From the NCBI RefSeq assembly GCF_002355275.1, contig NZ_CP023449.1, positions 1,900,001 to 1,964,000 of the forward strand: 64,000 bases of DNA. The letters are read 5' to 3'. Position 1 is the first letter of the stretch. The number at the start of each line of letters is the position of its first letter. Under the pieces are notes generated by a model. The model did no database searches, was not told the origin of the DNA, and saw only the letters and a list, made by a program, of their open reading frames with translations. This document shows, piece after piece, positions 18,744 through 30,642 of this stretch. This DNA comes from Rhizorhabdus dicambivorans (lineage in GTDB: Bacteria > Pseudomonadota > Alphaproteobacteria > Sphingomonadales > Sphingomonadaceae). A program made the translations under genes and the position numbers.

Positions 18744-20342
18744 TTAGCCGACCATGCTCAGTGCCACCGCCTCCGCCACCTTGATCCCATCCACCGCCGC
18801 CGAGAGGATGCCGCCGGCATAGCCCGCGCCTTCGCCTGCCGGGAACAGGCCCGCCACGTTGAGGCTCTGGAAGTCCTTGCCACGGGTGATGCGGACCGGG
18901 GAGGAGGTACGGGTTTCGACGCCGGTCATCATCGCGTCGGGGTCGTCGTAGCGGGCGATCTGGCGGCCGAAGACGGGGAGCGCCTCGCGCAGGGCCTCCA
19001 CCGCGAAGTCGGGCAGGCACAGCGACAGGTCGGTGAGGTGGACGCCGGGCTTGTAGGAGGGGATTACCCCGCCCAGCGCGGTCGAGGGGCGGCCGGCGAG
19101 GAAATCGCCGACCCGCTGGCCGGGGGCCGCATAGCTGGAGCCGCCCGCCAGATAGGCCTGTTCCTCCCACTGCCGCTGGAGGGCGATCCCGGCGAGCGGA
19201 TGGCCGGGATAGTCCCGCTCGGGATCGATGCCGACGACCAGACCGGAATTGGCGTTGAACTCCTGCCGCGAATATTGGCTCATGCCGTTGGTGACGACGC
19301 GGCCTTCCTCCGAGGTGGCGGCGACGACCCGGCCGCCCGGGCACATGCAGAAGCTGTAGACCGAGCGACCGTTGGCACAATGGTGCGACAATGCATAGGC
19401 GGCGGCGCCGAGATCGGGATGGCCCGCGCATGGGCCGAAGCGGGCGCGGTCGATCCAGCTTTGCGGATGCTCGATGCGCACGCCGATCGAGAAGGGCTTG
19501 GCCTCGATATGGACGCCGCGATCATGGAGCGCGTGGAAGGTGTCGCGCGAGCTGTGACCCACTGCGAGGACGACATGGCTCGTCTCGATATAATCGCCGG
19601 TGTGGATATGCAGGCCGCGCAGCCTGCCGTCGACGATATCGAAGTCCGAGACGCGCTGCTGCCAGCGATATTCGCCGCCGAGTTCCTCGATGGTGGTGCG
19701 CATGCTCTCGACCATCGAGACGAGGCGGAAGGTGCCGATATGGGGATGCGCTTCGGTGAGGATTTCCTCCGGCGCGCCTGCCTTGACGAACTCGGTCAGC
19801 ACCTTGCGGCCGAGATGGCGCGGGTCCTTGATCTGGCTGTAGAGCTTGCCGTCGGAGAAGGTGCCGGCGCCGCCCTCGCCGAACTGGACGTTGGATTCGG
19901 GATCGAGCACGCTTTTGCGCCACAGGCCCCAGGTGTCCTTGGTCCGTTCGCGCACCACCTTGCCGCGATCGATGATGATCGGGCGAAAGCCCATCTGGGC
20001 CAGGATCAGCCCCGCGAACAGGCCGCACGGGCCGGCACCGATCACGACCGGGCGGGGTGCGCCCCTCGGCGCCTGCGCCACGAAGCGATAACCGGTGTCC
20101 GGGGTCGGCCGGACATGGTTGTCCCCCGCGAACCGGGCGAGGATGGCGGCTTCGTCGGCCAGTTCGACATCGACCGAGTAGACCATCAGTATCGCCGACT
20201 TCCGCCGCGCGTCATTGGCGCGACGGGCGATCTGCCACGACAGGAGCTCGGCGGGTGCGATGCCCAGCCGTTCGACGATCGCGGCGGGCAGCGCCTCGGT
20301 CGGATGGTCGAGCGGCAGCTTCAGTTCGGAGATGCGGAGCAT
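18744..20342 (-). CDS. NAD(P)/FAD-dependent oxidoreductase (COG2509 type)
   Basis: A 532-residue flavoprotein of the uncharacterised FAD-dependent dehydrogenase group. Residues 1-80 form a small N-terminal domain, then VVIGAGPCGLFAGLILAQMG starts the dinucleotide fold, followed by FGEGGAGTFSDGKLYSQI. SFCMCPGGRVVAATSEEG is typical of this family, and the C-terminus has GLFPAGEGAGYAGGI. The natural substrate of the family is unknown. It is convergent with the K+ channel gene. Confidence 0.9.
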   Translation of the reverse strand: MLRISELKLPLDHPTEALPAAIVERLGIAPAELLSWQIARRANDARRKSAILMVYSVDVELADEAAILARFAGDNHVRPTPDTGYRFVAQAPRGAPRPVVIGAGPCGLFAGLILAQMGFRPIIIDRGKVVRERTKDTWGLWRKSVLDPESNVQFGEGGAGTFSDGKLYSQIKDPRHLGRKVLTEFVKAGAPEEILTEAHPHIGTFRLVSMVESMRTTIEELGGEYRWQQRVSDFDIVDGRLRGLHIHTGDYIETSHVVLAVGHSSRDTFHALHDRGVHIEAKPFSIGVRIEHPQSWIDRARFGPCAGHPDLGAAAYALSHHCANGRSVYSFCMCPGGRVVAATSEEGRVVTNGMSQYSRQEFNANSGLVVGIDPERDYPGHPLAGIALQRQWEEQAYLAGGSSYAAPGQRVGDFLAGRPSTALGGVIPSYKPGVHLTDLSLCLPDFAVEALREALPVFGRQIARYDDPDAMMTGVETRTSSPVRITRGKDFQSLNVAGLFPAGEGAGYAGGILSAAVDGIKVAEAVALSMVG

Positions 20343-20371
20343 CAGGCGGCTTTAGGGCCGTGGCGCGCTCT

Positions 20372-20482
20372 CTACAACACGTCCCAGAACATGAAGTAGA
20401 GCAGCGCGAACCAGGCGACCAGCGCGACCACACCCCGGATCCAGCCGAGATGCGAGCGCAGGCGATCGATCCAGTTTTCCAT
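20372..20482 (-). CDS. Small single-pass membrane protein, 36 residues
   Basis: A complete short frame reading MENWIDRLRSHLGWIRGVVA followed by LVAWFALLYFMFWDVL. A basic amphipathic segment precedes a strong transmembrane helix ending in aromatic residues. It sits 73 bases from the divergent retropepsin-TPR gene and upstream of the FAD protein gene on the same strand. No convincing Shine-Dalgarno is present. The sharp charge-then-hydrophobic composition argues for a real gene. Confidence 0.5.
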   Translation of the reverse strand: MENWIDRLRSHLGWIRGVVALVAWFALLYFMFWDVL

Positions 20483-20555
20483 CGGGACGAGGGTAGGAGG
20501 CGCACGCCATCGCCGCAAGCTTTGCGCGGGCGCCCGGCGAGGCTAGAGTGCGCGG

Positions 20556-22319
20556 GTGAGCGGGTGGGCATTTCTGAAAGCAGCGGTTCTGCTCGCCCTG
20601 GCGCTGCCGGGCGTGGCGCAGGCGCGATGCGCCCTGGGGCAGGGGGCGGAACTGCCGGTGACGATGGCAGGCTGGAAACCGCTGGTGCGTGGCCTTGTCG
20701 AGGGCAGGGAACTGCCCTTCGTCGTCGATAGCGGCGCTCTGGTCAGCATGCTGACGGCAAACACCGCCGAGGCGCTGGGCCTGCCTTTGGTGGATGCCCC
20801 CGAACGGTTCCGGATGCACGGGGTGGGCGGCGAGTTCGCCTTCAGACTGGCGGCGGTGCGGCGGTTCGAACTGGGAGGGCAGGCACGCCAGAATCTCGAT
20901 TTCCTCGTCGGGGGCAGCGAAGCCGATGCGGCGGGGTGGATTGGCCAGAACCTGCTGGCCCAGGGGGACACCGAATATGATCTGGGCAGCGGCGCGATCC
21001 GCTTCTTCCGGCCCACGGGATGCTCGGCCCCCGAACTCGCCTATTGGAGCAGGGCGCCGGCGGCGGTGGAGATCGAGCCGGTGGACGGCCGCAAGACCCA
21101 TATCATCGCCACGGTGATGCTGAACGGCCAGCCGTTGCGGGCGGCGTTCGACACCGGCGCCGCGCGGACGGTCATCTCGCTCGAGGCGGCGGCGCGAGCA
21201 GGGTTTCGGCCGGGCGGGCCGGGCATCGTTCCGGGGGGGACGGCGGTAGGGCTGGGGCAGCGGTCCCTCGCGGCCTGGATATTGCCAAGCGCGAGCCTGC
21301 GGATCGGCGACGAGGAGATCCGCGCGCCCGGGCTGCGGATCGCCGATATCGGTTCGATCGGTGTCGACATGCTGATCGGCGCCGATTTCTTCCTGGCCCA
21401 CCGGCTAATCGTCGCGAACAGCCAGCGCCGGCTTTATTTCAGCTATAATGGCGGGCCGGTCTTCGATGCGCCGCCCGACATCTTGCTGGTGCGTGGGGCC
21501 GAATGGAAGCGCGGCGCGGCGGTCGCCGAACTCGCCGATGGCGAAAGCTATGCGCGGCGTGGGCTGGCCGCGCTAAAGCGGGGGGACGCGGCGGGGGCGC
21601 TCGCGGATTTCGATCGGGCGGTGACGCTGAACCCCGGGGAAGCGCGCTATTATTTTGTGCGCGCGCAAGCCCGGCTGACGCGCAACGAGGCGCTGCTGGC
21701 GCGGCAGGACCTCGATGCGGCGCTGATCCGCAGGCCCGATTATGCCGAGGTGCGGCTGATGCGGGCGCGGCTCGCGATGCTCGATTTCGATGTGGCTGCC
21801 GCGCGGCGCGATCTGGAGGCGGCATCGCGATCGGTGGCGCGGGACGCCGATCTCCATCTCCCCATCTCCGCCGGCTATGCGGCGATGGAGGACTGGGCGG
21901 GGGCGATCGGCGAACTCGATCTGTGGATCGCGGCCCATGCCGGAGACCGCCGGCTGGCCGACGCGCTCAACGTTCGCTGCTGGAGCCGGGCGATGCTGAA
22001 CGATGGGCTGCCGCAGGCGCTGGCCGATTGCGAAGCCGCATTGCGGCTGGCGCCGGGGGCGGCGCAGCTGCGCGACAGCCGGGCGCTCGTGCGGCTGCGA
22101 ATGGGCGACCTCGCCGGCGCGATCACCGACTATGACGCGGCGTTGGCGGCGCAGCCCGGCATTGCCTGGTCGCTGTTGGGCCGCGGCCTGGCGAAACGGC
22201 GGAGCGGCCGGGAGGCGGAGGGAAAAGCCGACATCGCCTCTGCCTTCGCGCGGGACCATAGCCTGGCGGAGAAAGCGCTCCGGATCGGGCTGATCCGATC
22301 GGTCGATGACCCGCGCTAA
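20556..22319 (+). CDS. Secreted tandem retropepsin-like aspartic protease with TPR repeats
   Basis: A 587-residue exported protein. A signal peptide covers residues 1-24 (ALALPGVAQA). Two retropepsin-like domains follow: the first with LPFVVDSGALVSML near residue 53, the second with LRAAFDTGAARTVI near 198 and IGVDMLIGADFF near 268. From about residue 325 to the end are TPR-like helical pairs (ALADFDRAVTLNPGEARYYF). Retropepsins work as dimers, so the tandem could form an intramolecular pair. The start is GTG at 20556. Its stop overlaps the convergent L,D-transpeptidase gene by four bases. Substrate unknown; periplasmic. Confidence 0.85.
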   Translation: MSGWAFLKAAVLLALALPGVAQARCALGQGAELPVTMAGWKPLVRGLVEGRELPFVVDSGALVSMLTANTAEALGLPLVDAPERFRMHGVGGEFAFRLAAVRRFELGGQARQNLDFLVGGSEADAAGWIGQNLLAQGDTEYDLGSGAIRFFRPTGCSAPELAYWSRAPAAVEIEPVDGRKTHIIATVMLNGQPLRAAFDTGAARTVISLEAAARAGFRPGGPGIVPGGTAVGLGQRSLAAWILPSASLRIGDEEIRAPGLRIADIGSIGVDMLIGADFFLAHRLIVANSQRRLYFSYNGGPVFDAPPDILLVRGAEWKRGAAVAELADGESYARRGLAALKRGDAAGALADFDRAVTLNPGEARYYFVRAQARLTRNEALLARQDLDAALIRRPDYAEVRLMRARLAMLDFDVAAARRDLEAASRSVARDADLHLPISAGYAAMEDWAGAIGELDLWIAAHAGDRRLADALNVRCWSRAMLNDGLPQALADCEAALRLAPGAAQLRDSRALVRLRMGDLAGAITDYDAALAAQPGIAWSLLGRGLAKRRSGREAEGKADIASAFARDHSLAEKALRIGLIRSVDDPR

Positions 22320-22924
22320 TCGTTTCGTTTCGACCGGCCGGCATAGAGCAGCCGCCCCTTGCCGAGCCGGGCCAGCACCGTGGCGATGTCCTGTTCGCCG
22401 AAGGCGAAGCAGCCGTCGCTGCGGCCGAGCTTGCCCTGGCGGGCGATCATGTCGGGATTGGCGTACCAGGCCGAATGGATGACGATCGCCCGCTCCTCGG
22501 CATGGGTGTTGGTCGGATCGAGGCCCACCAGCCGGCGCGACGGGCCATGGACGCCATCATAGGCCTCGCCGGTGAGATAGGCGCCCTCGGAGGTGGCGGC
22601 GGAACCCACCGCGTCGGAGAAACTTCGCAACATCCCGCCATGATCGGGGTCCGAACCCTTGCCATGCGCGACGAGCAGCGCGGTGGTCGTACCCCGCAAT
22701 ATATCCATCAGGAAGAAGCGCGGTGCGGCGGAAGGCAGTCCGAAATCGGCGATGGCGATCACGTCGCGCGACCAGAGGGCGGCATGGTGACGAAACAGCG
22801 CATCCAGCGCACGCTGGACGAGCCGGGGATCGACGCCGGCCGCGATGCTGGCGAGGCCGGGCGGGGCCGCAGCGGCCGGAGCCGAGAGCAAGGCGCCGAG
22901 CAGGGCGCGTCTGGTCAGCCGCAC
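22316..22924 (-). CDS. Murein L,D-transpeptidase catalytic-domain protein
   Basis: A 202-residue exported protein with a twin-arginine-like N-terminus (RLTRRALLGALLSAPAAAA). The YkuD_2-type catalytic block is clear: VIHSAWY supplies the histidine and RSDGCFAF the nucleophile Cys. FFLMDILRGTTTALLVAHGKG precedes them. Members make or remodel 3-3 peptidoglycan crosslinks or attach lipoprotein to peptidoglycan. It lies four bases downstream of the CYTH-CHAD gene and is convergent with the retropepsin gene. Confidence 0.88.
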   Translation of the reverse strand: MRLTRRALLGALLSAPAAAAPPGLASIAAGVDPRLVQRALDALFRHHAALWSRDVIAIADFGLPSAAPRFFLMDILRGTTTALLVAHGKGSDPDHGGMLRSFSDAVGSAATSEGAYLTGEAYDGVHGPSRRLVGLDPTNTHAEERAIVIHSAWYANPDMIARQGKLGRSDGCFAFGEQDIATVLARLGKGRLLYAGRSKRND

Positions 22925-22928
22925 CGGC

Positions 22929-24401
22929 TCAATCGCGCCAGAAGCGCTTGCAGTCGATCAGGGCGTCGAAACAATCCTCTGCATCCTCCAGCAGCCGCTT
23001 GCGCTCCTTCCTGCCCAGCGGCGGCAGGGCGAGGTCGACGCCGAGCCGGGCGAACAGGGCAGGGGCCGCCGCGCGGTCGTTCAACTCGCCGAGCTTGTCC
23101 TGAAGCGCTTCGAGCCGATCGAGGAAACGGTCCATCCGGCGGCGCGGTTTCCGGCCCGGATAGAGCGACACGAAGAATTCCGCAGCATAGCGCAGCTTCT
23201 TCGCGTCCTTGCGGACCTCGTGGCGATGGTCATCGGCGAGATCGGCGAGACCCTTGCCCTCGCGCTTGATCCGCCTGCGCAGCCTTTCCAGCCGGTCGGC
23301 GGCAAAGCCGCGCAGGTCGCGGTCGCGGGGCCCCGGCCCGGCGGTCTCGCCGCGCCATGGGCCGATGGAGAGCCATTCGGCCAGGTCGATCGGCAGCAGC
23401 CGGGCGCGACCCGTCTGGAGCTGGTTGCACAGATGGACGAACCGGCTCTCGCGCATCGCCGCAAGGCTGGTGCGCTGGACACCCTCCAGCCTCGGGAGCA
23501 GCGCATCGATGTCGCGGATCTCACCCAGTTCGCCGGCCAGCCAGCGCAGTTCCGCGGCGAACATCGCCGCCTTGTCGTCGCCCTCCAGCAGCGGCCGGAA
23601 CAGCCAGAAGGCGGATCGCAGCCGGCGCAGGGCGACCCGTGCCTGGTGCAGCGGCTCGACGCCGCCCGACCGGAGCAGCAGATCCTCGTTAAGCCGATAT
23701 TGGCGGATGCAGGCCGCGGTGATCGCCGCGAAGCCGTCGCCAGCGGTCATGCCCTTGTCGAGCCGGATCGGTTCGGCGCGGACGGCGGCAGCCGACCGGT
23801 TTCGCGCGAGCGCATAGCCGCGCTCGGACTTCGACTGAACGCCGAGACGCAGGGGCACCGTTTCGTTGAGGGTGCGGGCCAGATCGAACAGCGTTTCAGG
23901 CGATCCCTGCTTCAGTTCCAACTCGATCTCGCTCAGCGCCTGATGACGGGCGCCGGCCCGCACTTCGCCCGCATCGATCGCATATTCGACCAGGCTGCCA
24001 TCCTTGCGCTCGATCGGCCCCGCCAGCCGCTCTACATCGGTAACGAACAGGGGCGCGATCTTCTCCAGCGTGGCGGCGTCGAAAAGCTGGGTGAGCGGGC
24101 CCGCCTTATCGTCCAGCACCGGCTTGCCGCCGCCGACCTTGCGTTCCCACTCGCCGCGCACGAACAGGCCGGCGGCCTGGCGGGATGCGGCCTTCACCGT
24201 CTGGACGTGTCTGGTCCCCTCTTTCCGGATGCGCAGCACATAGCCGGCCTTGTCGAGCTTGAGATCGGGCGTGTCGAAATAGGTGGCGCAGAGCCTTTTC
24301 GGGCTTTGCCCTTCCACGCCCAGCAGGGCGCAGCCGAGCAGCCGCTCCCGGTCGGAAGGATCAAATTCGAGCTTGAGCTCAATCTCTAAAGGATCGTCCA
24401 T
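22929..24401 (-). CDS. CYTH and CHAD domain-containing protein
   Basis: A 490-residue two-domain protein. The N-terminal CYTH domain begins with EIELKLEF (the ExExK triphosphate-tunnel motif) and covers about residues 1-205. The C-terminal CHAD domain is helical with conserved histidines and basic residues (LHQARVALRRLRSAFWLFR; DDHRHEVRKDAKKLRYAAEF). The domain pair is linked to inorganic triphosphate/polyphosphate metabolism or binding. Its stop is four bases before the L,D-transpeptidase start, so the two are probably co-transcribed. Confidence 0.92.
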   Translation of the reverse strand: MDDPLEIELKLEFDPSDRERLLGCALLGVEGQSPKRLCATYFDTPDLKLDKAGYVLRIRKEGTRHVQTVKAASRQAAGLFVRGEWERKVGGGKPVLDDKAGPLTQLFDAATLEKIAPLFVTDVERLAGPIERKDGSLVEYAIDAGEVRAGARHQALSEIELELKQGSPETLFDLARTLNETVPLRLGVQSKSERGYALARNRSAAAVRAEPIRLDKGMTAGDGFAAITAACIRQYRLNEDLLLRSGGVEPLHQARVALRRLRSAFWLFRPLLEGDDKAAMFAAELRWLAGELGEIRDIDALLPRLEGVQRTSLAAMRESRFVHLCNQLQTGRARLLPIDLAEWLSIGPWRGETAGPGPRDRDLRGFAADRLERLRRRIKREGKGLADLADDHRHEVRKDAKKLRYAAEFFVSLYPGRKPRRRMDRFLDRLEALQDKLGELNDRAAAPALFARLGVDLALPPLGRKERKRLLEDAEDCFDALIDCKRFWRD

Positions 24402-24511
24402 GCCGTCCTGACGCCGCTGCCATCATGTCATATTAGCGGGAAGTCCGGGTCAAAGTCATGACGGCGATCAATTCGGCCAAATGGCTCGTCGATCGAGACC
24501 GGGGATGACGA

Positions 24512-25624
24512 TCAGGCGAGGGCGAGCCTGAGGCCGCGGGCCGCCTGACCGGTTTGCCGGGCTTCGTCTTCGTCGTTCCAGCTGTGGAAGGACAGGCGCA
24601 GGATATCGCCGCGACGATCGAAACGGCAACCGATCCTTTGGAACGCGGCGGCGAGCGCGTCGGCCTGCCCGGAACGCAGGCAGAGCGTGCCGCCGCGATG
24701 GGTCATGTCGATATCCGCGCCGGCCTCTTCGGCGAAACAGGCTATCAGGCGGCGATTGTCGGCGAGGATGCGATCAACGCCGAGGCCGGTGATCGTCGCG
24801 ATGCCGGCCGTCGCCAGCGCATAGGGCGCGATCGACGGCGTTCCGCCCCAGAAGCGGCGCGCGTCGGGTGCGTAGCGGAAGTCGTCTATATCGAAGGCGA
24901 AGGGATCGACGTGCGAGAACCAGCCGACATTGAGCGGTTCGGCTTGGTCGATCAGGGTTTGCGAAGCCCAGAGGAACGCCGCGCCGGGGCCGCCGCAGAG
25001 CCATTTGACGCAGGAGCCGATCGCGGCATCGACGCCCCACGCCGCCGGATCCACCGGCAGGATTCCAGCCGACTGGGCGATATCGACGATCGAGAAGGCT
25101 CCGGCGGCGCGGGCAAGCGCGGCGATCTCGTCGATTGGGGAGAGGCGGCCGCTGTTCGAATGGACGTGCATCGCGACCACCGCTGCGACGTCGGGGCCGA
25201 TCGCGGCGCTCCAGATGCCGGCGTCGGACGGGTCGCCGTCGATCAGTTCCAGCCGGTAGCCGAGGCGCTCGCATGCCCGCATTGCGAAGCCGATCGACGG
25301 GAAGGCGTGGCGTGAGGCGAGCAGCCGCTCACGCCCGGCCCTGCGCGGCAGGCCTGAAAGCAGGGCGGTTAAGGCAATCGAGACGCTTGGCTGCGGACAG
25401 ATCAGGTCCGGGCCGGTGGCGAGCAGGCCGGCGAGGGCCAGGCGGAAGCGGTCGATCGCCGCCAGCCAGTCGAGCCAGCCGTCCGATCCCTTGTCCGCCC
25501 AGGGCTGGAGCATCGCCGCGTCGATCGCCGCCCGCGCCGAGACCGGCAGGCAGCCGACCGAATGGGCGAGCAGATAGGGGCCGGGGGCAGGGACCTCGAA
25601 CAGATCGCGCGGGGCGGCGATCAT
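24512..25624 (-). CDS. kynU: Kynureninase-like class V aminotransferase
   Basis: A 370-residue PLP enzyme of the class-V aminotransferase fold. FSIVDIAQSAGILPVD holds the cofactor Asp and GSCVKWLCGGPGAAFLW the PLP lysine. FWGGTPSIAPYALATAG is also typical of kynureninases. It is shorter than most kynureninases (about 400-420). Its start overlaps the kynA stop by four bases, so a role in cleaving kynurenine to anthranilate is well supported by context. It is moderately divergent from textbook KynU, so another cysteine-desulfurase-like role is not excluded. Confidence 0.8.
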   Translation of the reverse strand: MIAAPRDLFEVPAPGPYLLAHSVGCLPVSARAAIDAAMLQPWADKGSDGWLDWLAAIDRFRLALAGLLATGPDLICPQPSVSIALTALLSGLPRRAGRERLLASRHAFPSIGFAMRACERLGYRLELIDGDPSDAGIWSAAIGPDVAAVVAMHVHSNSGRLSPIDEIAALARAAGAFSIVDIAQSAGILPVDPAAWGVDAAIGSCVKWLCGGPGAAFLWASQTLIDQAEPLNVGWFSHVDPFAFDIDDFRYAPDARRFWGGTPSIAPYALATAGIATITGLGVDRILADNRRLIACFAEEAGADIDMTHRGGTLCLRSGQADALAAAFQRIGCRFDRRGDILRLSFHSWNDEDEARQTGQAARGLRLALA

Positions 25625-26367
25625 GCCGCCTCGTTATGCGAGATGCTGTCCCGTACTCGGCCATGATGGTCGCCCCAGTCATCGGTCATCGCGACGCGGA
25701 CGTCCCACAGCTCGGGGAAGAAGCGGTGCTTGGCGCCGGCCTGGAGCAGATCGACTGGGCGGCCCTTGAGCGAGGCCGAGCCCATGCCGATCGAGCGCTG
25801 GATCAGGAAAAGGTGATGCCAGCGGAACTTGCCGAACAGTTCGTCGAACTCGATCAGTGCTTCGGCCACGGCATAGGCGGCGTCGTGGCGGTAATCTTGG
25901 TCGTAGATCGAACGGACGGTGCGCCCCTCCGCCTTCAGATAGCGACCCTCGAAGCTGCGCCATAGCTCGGGCACCATCTTCAGCAGCACGCGGAAGCCCG
26001 GTGATTCCTGGCCGCTGCCATTGCCGAGCTGAAGCCTTATCTCCTGATATTCCTTGGGCGACATCGTCTCGAGCAGGTCGAGCTGCGCGATCATCAGCTT
26101 GAGCAGCTTGTGGCAGCGGCCCATCAGCGTGATTACGCGGTGGGTCTCGCCCGCCTGGAGATAATCGTCGATGTCGAGCAGGGTGTACGCCATCAGCTTC
26201 ATCCACAGCTCCTCGACCTGGTGGACGATCTGGAACTGAAGCTCGTCGCGGTTGCACAGCGCGTCAAACGCCTTCTGGCAGGCGAGCAGCGAACCGGTGC
26301 GCAGGTAAACCTCATAATCGAGTGCCTCCGGCGCCTGCATCTGTTCATAATATCGGTTGCGGTCCAT
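25621..26367 (-). CDS. kynA: Tryptophan 2,3-dioxygenase
   Basis: A 248-residue heme dioxygenase that opens the indole ring of tryptophan to N-formylkynurenine. LYLRTG-type residues (YEVYLRTGSLLACQ), HQVEELWMKLMAYTL, and RWHHLFLIQRSIGMG match the substrate- and heme-binding blocks. The ATG at 26367 is chosen over upstream frame openings because it has a GGAGGAGGACGAGG ribosome-binding site. It heads a kynA-kynU operon and is divergent from an Lrp-family regulator. The formamidase (kynB) that would join the two steps is not visible in the window. Confidence 0.93.
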   Translation of the reverse strand: MDRNRYYEQMQAPEALDYEVYLRTGSLLACQKAFDALCNRDELQFQIVHQVEELWMKLMAYTLLDIDDYLQAGETHRVITLMGRCHKLLKLMIAQLDLLETMSPKEYQEIRLQLGNGSGQESPGFRVLLKMVPELWRSFEGRYLKAEGRTVRSIYDQDYRHDAAYAVAEALIEFDELFGKFRWHHLFLIQRSIGMGSASLKGRPVDLLQAGAKHRFFPELWDVRVAMTDDWGDHHGRVRDSISHNEAA

Positions 26368-26447
26368 CCTCGTCCTCCTCCGTGCCGGGCGGTCGCAGCT
26401 TAGCATCGCAGCGCGGGGACATTGTCCGCATAATGATCGTCAAAGGC

Positions 26448-26472
26448 GAAGGACGTAGGACGTTGGTCCTTC
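26448..26472. promoter_or_regulatory. Inverted repeat in the kynA-lrp divergent spacer
   Basis: GAAGGAC (26448-26454) and GTCCTTC (26466-26472) form a 7-base-arm inverted repeat with an 11-base spacer, followed by a T-rich stretch. It lies between the start codons of kynA (26367) and the Lrp-type regulator (26532) and is a plausible operator for the latter. Function is inferred from position. Confidence 0.45.
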
Positions 26473-26531
26473 CAATCGTATTTTTTTGCGACTATCGTGC
26501 TATGGATTATCGATTCCGAAGATTGGATGTG

Positions 26532-29349
<2,818 letters not shown>

Positions 29350-29398
29350 AGGCAAGAAACGGAAAGTGCGCCGACCCGCGATCGGGCAGGGACAGGCG

Positions 29399-30097
29399 AT
29401 GATTCCGACCGATGACCATGACTGGGCCCGCGCCGCCGACGATCTTGACGAGCGCGGCTGGACCGTGCTGCCGAAACTGCTCGATCCTGAGCAATGTGCC
29501 GCAACGGCGGCGCTCTACGATCACGAGACGGCTTTTAGAAAGCAGGTGGTCATGGCGCGGCACGGCTATGGGCGGGGCGAATATCGCTACTTCGCCTATC
29601 CGCTGCCGCGGCTGGTGGCCGGGTTGCGGAGCGCGCTCTATCCGCGCCTCGCGCCGGTCGCCAATCGTTGGCACGAGCGGATGGGCTTCGACGCCCGCTT
29701 TCCCGAGGAGCATGGCGACTTCCTCGATCGCTGCCATGCTGCGGGACAGGGGCGACCCACCCCGTTGATCCTGCGCTATGGGCCGGGCGACTATAATTGC
29801 CTGCACCAGGACCTCTATGGAGAGCATGTCTTCCCGCTGCAGGCGGCGGTGCTGCTGTCTTCGCCGGGCGAGGATTTCACCGGCGGGGAGTTCGTGCTGA
29901 CCGAGCAGCGCCCGCGCATGCAGTCGCGGGCGGAGGTGGTACCGCTCGGACAGGGCGATGCCGTGGTTTTCGCGGTGGCGCACAGGCCGCGCGCGGGGTC
30001 ACGCGGCGATCACCGCGTTAATATGCGGCACGGCGTGGCGACGATCCGCGCCGGGCGGCGGCATATGCTCGGCATCATCTTCCACGACGCGGCCTGA
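29399..30097 (+). CDS. 2OG-Fe(II) oxygenase
   Basis: A 232-residue member of the double-stranded beta-helix 2-oxoglutarate oxygenases (the small bacterial group related to prolyl hydroxylases). The HxD iron motif is in NCLHQDLYGEHVFPLQ, and the distal histidine is in VNMRHGVATIRAG, followed by the 2OG-binding arginine. GYGRGEYRYFAYPLPRLV is a conserved N-terminal block. The ATG at 29399 was chosen for family length. It starts 49 bases after the permease. The substrate is unknown. Confidence 0.85.
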   Translation: MIPTDDHDWARAADDLDERGWTVLPKLLDPEQCAATAALYDHETAFRKQVVMARHGYGRGEYRYFAYPLPRLVAGLRSALYPRLAPVANRWHERMGFDARFPEEHGDFLDRCHAAGQGRPTPLILRYGPGDYNCLHQDLYGEHVFPLQAAVLLSSPGEDFTGGEFVLTEQRPRMQSRAEVVPLGQGDAVVFAVAHRPRAGSRGDHRVNMRHGVATIRAGRRHMLGIIFHDAA

Positions 30098-30116
30098 TCG
30101 TCGCGGAAGAGAGGGG

Positions 30117-30479
30117 TCACGCCGTGGCGGCGCGCGGCGATGAAGGGTTCGCCGAGACCAGGCCGCGACGCCCTTCGGCCAGCAGCATCTCGAACTTGGC
30201 GGCGGGCAGGCCCTGGTCGAAGGCCAGGCCGAAGCGGTTGCCACGGACCCAGGCCGTCCGCGAAAGCACCTCATTGCCCCGGCACACCAGCCAGACGGTC
30301 TCGCCCGGCTCGGGCGGTTGGTCCGCATGGGCAAGGGCGCCCTTGCGCGAAAGATCGAGAAGATAGACCGGGGTCGGCCGTCCGCTGGCAAGAAGCGAAG
30401 CGCGCAGCAGTATCCGGTTACGCGCATCCTGACGCGCGTCGGGCCGCTGCCGGAACCCCAATAGGCTTGCAATCGACAT
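30117..30479 (-). CDS. PilZ domain protein
   Basis: A 120-residue single PilZ domain. An N-terminal basic stretch (ARQDARNRILLRAS) stands for the RxxxR motif, and LLDLSRKGALAHA supplies the D/NxSxxG motif, so cyclic di-GMP binding is likely. It would act as a cytosolic c-di-GMP effector. No GGDEF or EAL gene is in the window. A second PilZ gene lies just upstream on the same strand. Confidence 0.82.
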   Translation of the reverse strand: MSIASLLGFRQRPDARQDARNRILLRASLLASGRPTPVYLLDLSRKGALAHADQPPEPGETVWLVCRGNEVLSRTAWVRGNRFGLAFDQGLPAAKFEMLLAEGRRGLVSANPSSPRAATA

Positions 30480-30642
30480 GGTTACGCTACCTCACACGCC
30501 GGCCCAAAACACCGGGTCGACACGAGGACGCTAATGGCTGAGGCGATACGGACGCGTTATGGGAATTGGTGAACGCGGCGCTAAGGCTGATTTGTTCGAC
30601 CGGGGTTGGAGCGGTTCTGGATCGAACCCCGGGCGGACGAGT

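Noticed and set aside
22845-24389. Long plus-strand frame opposite the CYTH-CHAD gene
   Set aside because: Antisense shadow; no motif, and the minus strand has clear CYTH and CHAD domains.
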